In this document: piece by piece, positions 17,689 to 25,776 of the stretch
Numbering within the stretch: position 1 is the first letter of the stretch
Layout: every line of letters starts with the position of its first letter
Translations under genes and position numbers: made by a program
The notes under the pieces: model-generated
Told to the model about the DNA's origin: nothing
What the model saw: the letters and a program-made list of their open reading frames with translations, nothing else
Database searches by the model: none
Assembly (NCBI GenBank): GCA_015058275.1
Contig: SVCQ01000003.1
Location: 46,885 to 110,884, forward strand
Length of the DNA: 64,000 nucleotides
Source of the DNA: Clostridiales bacterium
GTDB lineage: Bacteria > Bacillota > Clostridia > Peptostreptococcales > Anaerovoracaceae
Direction: 5' to 3'

Positions 17689-18570
17689 ATGGAAACAGCA
17701 AGACTAAAAGCATTCATAGAAGCTACAGAGCACGGCAGCATCAAGGCTGCAGCGGAGTCGCTGGGATATACCCCGTCCGCGATCAGCCAGCTCATATCGG
17801 CTCTCGAAAAGGAACTCGGCCTTACCCTGCTGAAGCGCTCACAAAAAGGCGTGTCGCTCACGGCTGATGGCGAGGCTTTGGTGCCGCTCGTGCGTACATA
17901 TCTCGCAAGCGAGAATGAGATCTACAGGTTCGCATCGGAGCTCAAGGGAGTGACCGTCGGCCATCTCACGATAGCGACATATCCGAGCGTGGCTATCACA
18001 TGGCTTCCGGAGATAGTCAGGAGTTTCAAAAATGACTACCCGGGAGTACAGATCAGCATCATGGAGAGCATACGTGAGGATATATTCCATCACTTTGAGC
18101 AAAACAAAGCTGACCTTGCATTCCTTGCGTACTCCGAGCCCATGCCGTACGACTGGATCTCTCTCGCCAGGGAGAACGTCATAGCAGCCCTGCCCGAAGA
18201 CCACGAGCTGGCGGGCGCAAAGAGCTTCCCTGTCGCAGAGTGCGAGCACAACGACTTCATCCTCGGCTCCTGGGGCCGCGAGATTGAGATCCTCGATATA
18301 CTTGACCGCAACGATGTCCATCCTCAGATCAAATATACGACCTACGATACGCCGGCGACCCTGGCGATGGTCAGGATGGGACTGGGCATCAGCTTCGTAA
18401 ACGAGCTCTCCGCTCAGTTCTGGAACGAGCATCTGGTAAAGCTGCCCCTCGATCCTCCGCAGACGATCGAGTTCGGAGTGGCCGTTCCGGACAGGGATCA
18501 CATGACGGGAGCCGCGCGCAGGTTCCTCGACTACACCGTAAAATTCTTCGAATCCAGACAACAAAAATGA
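17689..18570 (+). CDS. LysR-family transcriptional regulator
   Basis: A 293-residue regulator. The N-terminal winged helix-turn-helix (METARLKAFIEATEHGSIKAAAESLGYTPSAISQLISALEKELGLTLL) is followed by a LysR substrate-binding domain (about 88-290). Targets are unknown; the neighbouring MMPL operon is a candidate. Its start codon is fused to the end of a terminator hairpin, which suggests low or conditional expression. Confidence 0.93.
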   Translation: METARLKAFIEATEHGSIKAAAESLGYTPSAISQLISALEKELGLTLLKRSQKGVSLTADGEALVPLVRTYLASENEIYRFASELKGVTVGHLTIATYPSVAITWLPEIVRSFKNDYPGVQISIMESIREDIFHHFEQNKADLAFLAYSEPMPYDWISLARENVIAALPEDHELAGAKSFPVAECEHNDFILGSWGREIEILDILDRNDVHPQIKYTTYDTPATLAMVRMGLGISFVNELSAQFWNEHLVKLPLDPPQTIEFGVAVPDRDHMTGAARRFLDYTVKFFESRQQK

Positions 18571-18581
18571 TCCATGTAACA

Positions 18582-18616
18582 GAAAAGCGCCCTCTCACAG
18601 AGAAGGCGCTCTTCTG
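18582..18616 (+). terminator. Probable terminator after LysR
   Basis: AGCGCC (18586-18591) pairs with GGCGCT (18605-18610), flanked by AGAA/TTCT. The T-run is weak (CTCTTCTG). It lies 12 bp after the LysR stop. Confidence 0.5.
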
Positions 18617-18734
18617 TTAGTTGTACATATGAGTGAAGTTATTCTGAATTTCTCTTCTACTACATTTTACCCATGGCATGCATTAAGTAAAGTTAATCTT
18701 ATTTACGCGCTCATTAAGCGCAGCTTAATTGCAT

Positions 18735-20279
18735 TTACTCAAGCTCCACAGTCCCCGGCGGTTTGCTCGTCAGGTCGTAGAATACTCTGTTGACGTGATC
18801 GACCTCGTTGACTATGCGGGTCATCACCCTCTGAAGCACATCATACGGTATGTCCGCGGCAGTGGCTGTCATGAAGTCGGATGTAATGACCGCCCTTAAG
18901 GCTACCGCATAATCGTAGGTCCTGAAGTCTCCCATCACGCCTACAGTCTGCATGTTGGTAAGTGCCGCGTAGTACTGGCTGATCGTCCCGGCGAGTCCCG
19001 CCTTTGCGATCTCCTCTCTGTAGATGGCATCAGCATCCTGGACTATCTTTACCTTGTCAGCAGTCACCTCTCCGATGATCCTGATGCCGAGTCCCGGTCC
19101 CGGGAACGGCTGACGGCTCACGAGCGACTCAGGGAGCCCGAGCTCTCTGCCGAGCTGCCTTACCTCATCCTTAAAGAGCATCCTCAGAGGCTCTATTATC
19201 TCGCGGAAGTCCACATGATCCGGAAGTCCTCCGACATTGTGGTGGGACTTGATCACAGCCGACTTGCCGAGACCGCTCTCGATTATATCCGGATAGATAG
19301 TACCCTGGGCGAAGTAGTCCACGGTCCCTATCCTGTGCGCTTCCTCTTCGAATACACGTATGAATTCCTCTCCGATGGTCTTGCGCTTGGCCTCAGGCTC
19401 TGTGATGCCTGCAAGCCTGTCGTAGAATCTCTGCGCAGCATCCACTCTTACAAAGTCGAGCTCGAAAGGTCCATCCGGTCCGAATACAGCGGATACCTCA
19501 TCGGCTTCGTCTTTGCGCAGAAGCCCGTGATCTACGAACACGCAGGTCAGCTGTTTGCCGACAGCCCTCGCAAGAAGCGCCGCCACTACGGAAGAATCGA
19601 CACCGCCCGACAGTGCGAGCAGCACCTTGTCGTCTCCTACCTTCTCTCTGATCTCCTCTATCTGCGTCTCCGCAAAGGAGTCCATCTTCCAGCTCTGATC
19701 GCAGCCGCATACATCGAGCACAAAGCTCCTGATGAACTCGCTGCCGTGATCTGTATGGTTGACTTCCGGATGGAACTGGACCGCGTAGAATCCGCGCTTC
19801 CTGTCCTCCATGGCCGCTACCGGACATTCATCCGTATGTGCAGTCACGATGAATCCCTCCGGAGTCTCGCTTATGTAATCTGTATGGCTCATCCAGCAGA
19901 CATTGCTGTCGTCCGCTGCCCTTAATATGCCGCCCTTGTCATCTATGCAGACCTCTGTGCGGCCGTACTCGCTGGTAGGCGCTGTGCCTATGCTGCCTCC
20001 GAGGAGGTATGCCATGAGCTGCGCTCCGTAGCAAATGCCGAGTACAGGCACTCCCATCTCAAACACCTCAGGATCGACGCCCGGCGCACCTTCAAGATAT
20101 GCGCTCTGCGGTCCTCCGGTAAAGATGATGCCTGCCGGGTCAAAGGCTTTTATGCTCTTTATATCCGCAGAGTCGTAGTTCATTATCTCCGAGTACACTC
20201 CGCACTCCCTGACCCTGCGCGCTATAAGCTGGTTGTACTGTCCTCCGAAATCTATTATCAGTATCCTGTCTTTGCTCAT
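18735..20279 (-). CDS. guaA: GMP synthase, glutamine-hydrolysing (full length)
   Basis: A 514-residue GuaA making GMP from XMP, ATP and glutamine. The N-terminal class I amidotransferase has its nucleophile C83 in GICYGAQ and its His in QFHPEV. The PP-loop [14 protein letters not shown] lies near residue 220. The C-terminal dimerisation domain ends [22 protein letters not shown] precedes the ATG. It follows glmS after 18 bp, so purine and amino-sugar synthesis, both glutamine-dependent, are co-transcribed. A second, amidotransferase-free GMP synthase lies at 52773-53741. Confidence 0.97.
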   Translation of the reverse strand: MSKDRILIIDFGGQYNQLIARRVRECGVYSEIMNYDSADIKSIKAFDPAGIIFTGGPQSAYLEGAPGVDPEVFEMGVPVLGICYGAQLMAYLLGGSIGTAPTSEYGRTEVCIDDKGGILRAADDSNVCWMSHTDYISETPEGFIVTAHTDECPVAAMEDRKRGFYAVQFHPEVNHTDHGSEFIRSFVLDVCGCDQSWKMDSFAETQIEEIREKVGDDKVLLALSGGVDSSVVAALLARAVGKQLTCVFVDHGLLRKDEADEVSAVFGPDGPFELDFVRVDAAQRFYDRLAGITEPEAKRKTIGEEFIRVFEEEAHRIGTVDYFAQGTIYPDIIESGLGKSAVIKSHHNVGGLPDHVDFREIIEPLRMLFKDEVRQLGRELGLPESLVSRQPFPGPGLGIRIIGEVTADKVKIVQDADAIYREEIAKAGLAGTISQYYAALTNMQTVGVMGDFRTYDYAVALRAVITSDFMTATAADIPYDVLQRVMTRIVNEVDHVNRVFYDLTSKPPGTVELE

Positions 20280-20297
20280 CTCAAACTTCCTGTGATA

Positions 20298-22166
20298 TCA
20301 CTCGACCGTTACGGATTTTGCGAGGTTGCGCGGCTTGTCCACATCGAGTCCCTTTGCGACGCTCGTGTAGTAACCGAGCAGCTGCAGAGGGATCACGGCG
20401 AGACTTCCGATGAAGTGCTCATCCGCCCTCGGTACATATATCGTGAAGCTTACAGAATCCTCGACGCTGTAATTGCCCTCGGTGGTGATGCCCATCAGAT
20501 AGGCTCCGCGCGCCTTGCACTCAGCCATGTTGCTGATCGTCTTTTCGAGCAGCTCCTCCTGGGTCAGAATACCTATGACGAGCATGCCGTCCTCGATCAG
20601 GCTGATGGTACCGTGCTTGAGCTCGCCTGCGGCGTAAGCCTCACTGTGTATGTAGCTTATCTCCTTCATCTTGAGGCTTCCCTCAAGGCTGATCGCATAA
20701 TCGAGACCTCTGCCGATAAAGAACACGTCTCTGGCATTTGAATACTTGGACGAGAACCACTGTATCCTCTCCTTGTTCTCAAGGACCTTTTCGATCTTGT
20801 CAGGCAGAGCCAGAAGCTCATCTACGTAGTAATTGTATTCGCCCTCGCTTATCGTGCCGCGGGCATCTGCCATCGCAACAGCTATGGCGTACATGGCTGC
20901 GAGCTGGGTGCTGTAAGCCTTGGTGGTGGCTACAGCGATCTCAGGCCCTGCGAGAGTATAGAGTACATTGTCCGCCTCTCTTGCGATGGTCGATCCGACC
21001 ACATTGACTACAGCGAGAGTTCTGATTCCCCTTTCGCGTGCCGCTCTGAGGGCAGCCAGCGTATCCGCTGTCTCTCCCGACTGGGAGATGACTACGACGA
21101 GAGCGTCTTTGTCTATCAGCATCCTGCGGTATCTGAACTCGGATGCGAGCTCGACCCTGACAGGTACGCCCGCGAGTTCCTCTATCACATACTGACCGGC
21201 CATGCCTGCGTGCCAGGCTGAGCCGCATGCAGCGATGCGCACCTCGGATATGCCCTTAAGGACATCCTCTGTGAGACCTGCAGCGCTGAGATCTACCCTG
21301 CCGTCCTTGATGACGCTTGCGAGGGTGTCTCTCACGGCCTTCGGCTGCTCGTGTATCTCCTTGATCATGAAATGCTCATAGCCGCCTTTCTCAGCCGCCT
21401 CGGCATCCCATGAGATGTGTACAGGCTCTACAGTCACTTCATCGCCGTTGAGGTCATAGAACTGCACTTCGCCCGGAAGTATCCTGACGGACTGCAGATT
21501 GTCGATGTAATAGATGTCTCTGGTGTACTTTAAAAGAGCCGGGACATCGGACGCCAGGAAGCTCTCGCCGTCGGCAGTGCCGATGACCATAGGACTGTCC
21601 TTGCGCGCCGCATAAATCTCGCCCGGATAATCTTTGAACATGAGGGCCAGAGCGTAAGATCCCCTTACTCTCACCATCATCCTGTTGATGGCGTCGATAG
21701 GCCCTATCTGGTATTTTTTGTAATAATAATCGACCAGCTTTATCGCGACTTCTGTATCGGTAGTGCTGTAGAACTCATAACCGTTGGCAACGAGTTTTGA
21801 ACGCAGCTCCTCATAGTTCTCTATGATGCCGTTGTGCACTCCGACTACGTCCGATTCAACTGGCCCACACGCTGATCCGCGTGCATTGCCGCTCACGTGA
21901 GGGTGAGCGTTTATCTGTGTAGGCTCCCCGTGAGTAGCCCATCTTGTATGTCCTATACCGCAGGTGCCCGGAAGCGCCTCTCCGCCGGCTATCTTTTCGG
22001 CAAGATTTTTGAGTTTGCCGGTGGCCTTGACCACCTCAGCAAGAGACTTGCCGTCGCGCACTGCAAGACCTGCGGAGTCATATCCCCTGTACTCGAGCTT
22101 TGAAAGCCCGTTGAGCAGTACCGGCGCAGCCTGCTGTCTGCCGGTAAAACCGACTATACCGCACAT
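20298..22166 (-). CDS. glmS: Glutamine-fructose-6-phosphate aminotransferase (isomerising)
   Basis: A 622-residue GlmS making glucosamine-6-phosphate for peptidoglycan. The mature N-terminal nucleophile Cys2 (MCGIVGFTG) is present. Two SIS domains follow (VVVISQSGETADTLAALR; FFIGRGLDYAISLEGSLKMKEISYIHSEAYAAGELKHGTISL). The C-terminus is DVDKPRNLAKSVTVE. AGGAGG lies 9 nt before the ATG. A long structured leader precedes it (22167-22375). Confidence 0.97.
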   Translation of the reverse strand: MCGIVGFTGRQQAAPVLLNGLSKLEYRGYDSAGLAVRDGKSLAEVVKATGKLKNLAEKIAGGEALPGTCGIGHTRWATHGEPTQINAHPHVSGNARGSACGPVESDVVGVHNGIIENYEELRSKLVANGYEFYSTTDTEVAIKLVDYYYKKYQIGPIDAINRMMVRVRGSYALALMFKDYPGEIYAARKDSPMVIGTADGESFLASDVPALLKYTRDIYYIDNLQSVRILPGEVQFYDLNGDEVTVEPVHISWDAEAAEKGGYEHFMIKEIHEQPKAVRDTLASVIKDGRVDLSAAGLTEDVLKGISEVRIAACGSAWHAGMAGQYVIEELAGVPVRVELASEFRYRRMLIDKDALVVVISQSGETADTLAALRAARERGIRTLAVVNVVGSTIAREADNVLYTLAGPEIAVATTKAYSTQLAAMYAIAVAMADARGTISEGEYNYYVDELLALPDKIEKVLENKERIQWFSSKYSNARDVFFIGRGLDYAISLEGSLKMKEISYIHSEAYAAGELKHGTISLIEDGMLVIGILTQEELLEKTISNMAECKARGAYLMGITTEGNYSVEDSVSFTIYVPRADEHFIGSLAVIPLQLLGYYTSVAKGLDVDKPRNLAKSVTVE

Positions 22167-22375
22167 TGTCGAGAACCTCCTCTTTGATCGAATTGGGGGC
22201 CGGCAACGGTCGCTGTTAATCCGGTCCCATCGAATGAGCGACCGTTACCATTATATTTCATTAATCAAATGACTTTCATCTCTAGCCAGCCCTTTTTCGA
22301 TTGTTGAGTCGATCCCTTTTAGTCGACTGCCGGCAACCGGATGGTCTTTCCGGATGCGCTGCCCCATTTATATAT
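22167..22375 (-). promoter_or_regulatory. Structured 5' leader of glmS
   Basis: Read on the minus strand, the leader contains in order a CCGGA/TCCGG hairpin, an AGTCGA/TCGACT hairpin (around 22305-22326), and a perfect 10-bp stem AACGGTCGCT/AGCGACCGTT (22205-22214 with 22237-22246) close to the Shine-Dalgarno (22176-22181). The string GTTGCCGGC occurs twice, once upstream and once next to the 10-bp stem, which would allow alternative pairing. I do not find the conserved core of the glmS ribozyme, so the class is open. Confidence 0.5.
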
Positions 22376-22422
22376 ACAATAACCCACCCGAGGAAATAAA
22401 TAAAATACATATATCTTTAGCG

Positions 22423-22468
22423 TTATCATATTTTTTGCGTATGATAAAAGAAGGCCGCCATACGGCGG
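22423..22468 (-). terminator. Terminator after the LysR/zinc-ribbon operon
   Basis: CCGCC (22455-22459) and GGCGG (22464-22468) form a tight hairpin followed on the minus strand by TTCTTTTATC. A second stem, TTATCATA/TATGATAA (22423-22430/22440-22447), follows at once. It lies about 35 bp after the LysR stop at 22502 and separates that operon from glmS. Confidence 0.65.
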
Positions 22469-22501
22469 TCTCCTGCTAATGTTTTATCTTAATGTCCTTC
22501 T

Positions 22502-23383
22502 TCAGGACTCTATGCATTCCTGTACATAGTCTATGAATTCCTCTTCGATCTTAGACAGATGGTGGCCTCTTTGCCACACAAAGCGGTATTCGATCTTCCT
22601 GTTATCCCCCTCTATGTACTTGAATGTCAGAGAATCGTTAGGCACATATGCCGTTCTCGGATATATGCTCACACCTACCATCCTGCCGGCAAGGGCCGCA
22701 GCGTCCAGATAGCTGTCCATCTCGCATACTATCTTCGGCTCCACTCCCGCCTTCCTGAACCAGACATATATCGTCTCGATCAGGGACTTCTTGCTCGGCA
22801 CTATGATGTTCTCTCCCTCCAGATCGGATAACTTTATCTCTTCACTCCCGCAAAGCGCAAGCGGGTGCGATCTGCTCATCAGTACGGTCATCCTCTCCTC
22901 TCCCACGCGGAAGTTGTGGAGCAGTGAATCGTCTACAGGTGATGTGATCACAGCCAGATCGATGAGTCCGCTCCTCATCTTTTCGAGCAGGTCGTCGGTA
23001 TTTCCGTCCAGTATGCGGAATCGTACATCAGGGTATTTGCCGATGAAGCCTGCGAACCACTCCGCCGCTATATCCGGCGCCATGCCCTGGACGAGGCCGA
23101 TGTAGATAGTGCCTCTCATCCCCTTGCCCATGGCGCGTATGTCGGCAAGGGTATTCTCGGTAAGGCTCAGTATCTCCTTGGATTTCCTGTACAGCATCTG
23201 CCCGGACTCAGTCAGCCTGAGATGCCTCCTGCCTCTTTCAAACAGCTCAGTCTCAAGCTCCTCCTCCAGGCTCTTGATCTGCGCACTGAGAGGAGGCTGG
23301 CTCATGTGGAGCTTCCTGGCTGCTCTTGTTATATTGAGTTCCTCTGCTACCGTCACAAAGTATTTTATCGATTTGATATCCAT
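22502..23383 (-). CDS. LysR-family transcriptional regulator
   Basis: A 293-residue regulator. The ATG at 23383 has AAGGGGAG upstream and gives the family's normal N-terminus MDIKSIKYFVTVAEELNITRAARKLHMSQPPLSAQIKSLEEELETELF. A substrate-binding domain follows. It is last in a minus-strand run after the zinc-ribbon protein (14 bp). Target and ligand unknown; the N-terminal pattern is of the CynR/AlsR-like kind. Confidence 0.92.
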   Translation of the reverse strand: MDIKSIKYFVTVAEELNITRAARKLHMSQPPLSAQIKSLEEELETELFERGRRHLRLTESGQMLYRKSKEILSLTENTLADIRAMGKGMRGTIYIGLVQGMAPDIAAEWFAGFIGKYPDVRFRILDGNTDDLLEKMRSGLIDLAVITSPVDDSLLHNFRVGEERMTVLMSRSHPLALCGSEEIKLSDLEGENIIVPSKKSLIETIYVWFRKAGVEPKIVCEMDSYLDAAALAGRMVGVSIYPRTAYVPNDSLTFKYIEGDNRKIEYRFVWQRGHHLSKIEEEFIDYVQECIES

Positions 23384-23397
23384 ACCCACTCCCCTTT

Positions 23398-23691
23398 TCA
23401 GAAGGAATACCTGCCGATCTCGTCCTTGTAGACGAAGTCCGTCGTTCCTCCGCATCTCCTGCATTTGAACGACCTGTATCCGAATCCGTCTCCGCATCCG
23501 CCGAAGCCGGACTGAAGATCATCAGAGCCGCAAAACGAGCATTTCGTCTCAGCGTCTCCGCTTCGGTCATCGACCACCCTTCGCTCTCCGTAATTCGGAA
23601 GCTCTTTAAGTCCCTGCATGCCCTGACCGCTGTAGCTGAGATCCACTCTCCTCGCATCATCCTCGGTCATGACCCATTTGCCGTCTGCCAT
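23398..23691 (-). CDS. Small zinc-ribbon protein
   Basis: A 97-residue protein. The ATG at 23691 is chosen because AAGG lies 8 nt upstream; a GTG three codons earlier has no better site. It has one zinc ribbon with CSFC and CRRC knuckles separated by about 20 residues. The N-terminal half has no recognised domain. It overlaps or abuts the GNAT gene stop (23697) and precedes LysR. Function unknown. Confidence 0.72.
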   Translation of the reverse strand: MADGKWVMTEDDARRVDLSYSGQGMQGLKELPNYGERRVVDDRSGDAETKCSFCGSDDLQSGFGGCGDGFGYRSFKCRRCGGTTDFVYKDEIGRYSF

Positions 23692-23696
23692 AGATA

Positions 23697-24128
23697 TCAC
23701 CTTCTGATCATCTCAAGATACGGTATCTCTTCAAATCCGTTCTTAAGATATGTCCTTATAGCTCTGTCATTATCCGTCTCCGACTCAAGTCTGGTCACCG
23801 AATCCGGATAGGCGGTCCTGAGGTATTCGAGAAACTCCGTGGCGACGCCCCTGCCTCTCAGTTCGCTTTCGAGATAAAGATCCTCCACCCATACGCAGTG
23901 CCTGCCGAACTCGGTGCTGTAGCTGTGAGCTGCCATGGCATAGCCCTTTACCTCCCCGCTCTCATCAGTAAAAACGAAACCCTCGAGGAACGGAGAATCC
24001 GATAAGCACTCATCTATATCTCTTTCGATGATCTCATCAGATCCGTTTGTCAGTACTGCATCGGAGCCGAAGAAATCCTTCATCATCCTGTATACACGCG
24101 GCCTGTCGGCCTCTGTCATGCTTCTCAT
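23697..24128 (-). CDS. GNAT-family N-acetyltransferase
   Basis: A protein of about 143 residues with the GNAT fold; the acetyl-CoA loop is in LYLESELRGRGVATEFLEYLRT. The ATG at 24128 has GGAG 6 nt upstream, whereas the ATG 12 bp earlier has none, so the shorter form is preferred. The substrate is not evident. Confidence 0.88.
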   Translation of the reverse strand: MRSMTEADRPRVYRMMKDFFGSDAVLTNGSDEIIERDIDECLSDSPFLEGFVFTDESGEVKGYAMAAHSYSTEFGRHCVWVEDLYLESELRGRGVATEFLEYLRTAYPDSVTRLESETDNDRAIRTYLKNGFEEIPYLEMIRR

Positions 24129-24158
24129 TTGTATCTCCATAATTCTTTTATCCGGGGC

Positions 24159-24920
24159 TCAGATATAGCGTTTGATCCGGATCCAGATGCGCTTCTTTTT
24201 TGATTCGCTTCCAATCTCCTCAAGCACCGCCTTGCCCTTGCCCTTAAGCGTCAGTATCGCGCCCTCCTCCACCTTGATATCGGTCTTCAGGCATTCAGCG
24301 TGATCCAGTGAAACAAGCCCTTTCCTTATAGCTTCGGCGGCATTGCTCCTGGAAATCCTGAACGCCGATGATATGACGCTGTCGAGTCTGACTGAGCTTA
24401 CGGTATCCCTGATCATCTCGCAGCGCATCTCCGGTATGATCACATCCCGTACCGGCACCTCTTCGGTTTTGACCTCGGTGCGCCCTGCCTGATGGTATTC
24501 CCTCAGGAGGAAGTCAGCCGCCTCAGGTAGGATAAGAATATCCGCCCCGTCATCTCTGACAAGTATGTCTCCTATGAGTCTCCTCTCTATCCCAAGTCCC
24601 AGGATCGAGCCGAGATAATCTCTGTGGCTGAGATTCCGGGATATGGGAGGTTTCTTTACTCTCAGTACAGAGATAAGCTCAGCTGTCGCCTCTTCATCGC
24701 TAAGCGGAAGCTCGGCCGGGATGCATACAAGCATCCTTCGCTCAGCACCGTCATAGCCTCCATGCATCAAAGTCCTGACTCCTGCCGCGTGCATGACAGC
24801 ACTGCGAACCAGAGCCTGCTCGTGCGAGTCAAGAAAACCTGTGGAAGTCACATACCATCCATCCCTGCACTGATCGATCTTGTCCTCTATCCTGGCTATA
24901 ATCAGTTCGTCTTTAGTCAT
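24159..24920 (-). CDS. YlmH-like S4-domain RNA-binding protein
   Basis: A 253-residue protein. The C-terminal S4 domain (SVRLDSVISSAFRISRSNAAEAIRKGLVSLDH) follows a central domain with NLSHRDYLGSILGLGIERRLIGDILV, the hallmark of the YlmH family. Such proteins bind ribosomal RNA or stalled 50S complexes and in other Firmicutes lie near cell-division genes. Here it sits between a DMT transporter and a GNAT gene. AGGAG precedes the ATG by 3-4 nt. Confidence 0.87.
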   Translation of the reverse strand: MTKDELIIARIEDKIDQCRDGWYVTSTGFLDSHEQALVRSAVMHAAGVRTLMHGGYDGAERRMLVCIPAELPLSDEEATAELISVLRVKKPPISRNLSHRDYLGSILGLGIERRLIGDILVRDDGADILILPEAADFLLREYHQAGRTEVKTEEVPVRDVIIPEMRCEMIRDTVSSVRLDSVISSAFRISRSNAAEAIRKGLVSLDHAECLKTDIKVEEGAILTLKGKGKAVLEEIGSESKKKRIWIRIKRYI

Positions 24921-24932
24921 AGTCTCCTGCTC

Positions 24933-25775
24933 TTATGCATTCAGAAGTATCATCGATATGATTATTATCCCTACGGCTATCCACTGCCTGCGTGTCATCT
25001 TCTCGCGGAACAACAGTACTCCCGCCGCGCCGACAAGGACTATGGTGCCCGCGCTGAACACAGGATAAGCTATGATCGCCGGTACATTTGAAAGAGCCAG
25101 GAGCAGGAATCTTGCAGAGTAGTAATTCGGCACGCCTATCAGAAAGCCGAAAAGCAGGTCCTCCCGGGCAACTCTCTGCCCCCTGATCAGAGCCGTCAAG
25201 CTGCAGAGCACAAAGGCCACAGCGAATGTATACAGAAGGAACTGTGAGCTGTATTCGGCAGGCCCGAGTTCCTCGTATATCTTGGACATGGCATCGCAAG
25301 TACCGCCGGACAGCAGGACCAGGACCAGCAGCTTAGGCGCGGTTATGGTGTTTTCATCGGTTTCTTTGCTGTTGACCACAATGATCGCAGCAACGGCAAG
25401 ACATATGCCGATGGCCTGCATCAGCCTCGGATGCTCTCCGAAAACTATTATGGAGAGTATGGTAGGCACCAGGACTCCGAGCTTCATGAAGGTGGATGAC
25501 ATCACCACCCCGTTTTTGAGGATGTTGTACTGATACAGTATGAACGAACCCACGTAGAACGCTCCGGTGATGAGTCCCAGTATTATCGTCACCCTTCCTT
25601 TGACGGGATCAACGATCAGCGCTCCGCTGCCGGCACTGTAGACAATGCCGAGCAGGAGGCATGTCAGGTAGTTGACGGCAAGCGCAGATATGTTGTTTTT
25701 TATCCTGCCCTCCCCGGCCTTCATTATCACGGATATGAAGGCGCTGGAGCAGACAGCCAGAAGCAGATAAATCAT
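24933..25775 (-). CDS. DMT-superfamily (EamA-like) transporter
   Basis: A 280-residue membrane protein with about ten helices in two repeats, typical of the drug/metabolite transporter superfamily. The N-terminus is MIYLLLAVCSSAFISVIMKAGEG and the last helices include YPVFSAGTIVLVGAAGVLLFREKMTRRQWIAVGIIIIS. The ATG begins one base after the tex stop, so the two are co-translated. Substrate unknown. Confidence 0.85.
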   Translation of the reverse strand: MIYLLLAVCSSAFISVIMKAGEGRIKNNISALAVNYLTCLLLGIVYSAGSGALIVDPVKGRVTIILGLITGAFYVGSFILYQYNILKNGVVMSSTFMKLGVLVPTILSIIVFGEHPRLMQAIGICLAVAAIIVVNSKETDENTITAPKLLVLVLLSGGTCDAMSKIYEELGPAEYSSQFLLYTFAVAFVLCSLTALIRGQRVAREDLLFGFLIGVPNYYSARFLLLALSNVPAIIAYPVFSAGTIVLVGAAGVLLFREKMTRRQWIAVGIIIISMILLNA

Positions 25776-25776
25776 T

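Noticed and set aside
18711..18730. ATTAAGC/GCTTAAT hairpin after the full-length guaA as a terminator
   Set aside because: The stem is only 7 bp and no T-run follows it on the minus strand.
22300..22375. glmS ribozyme
   Set aside because: The AGCGC start has a loose counterpart, but the conserved core that follows could not be matched. Left as an unassigned leader.
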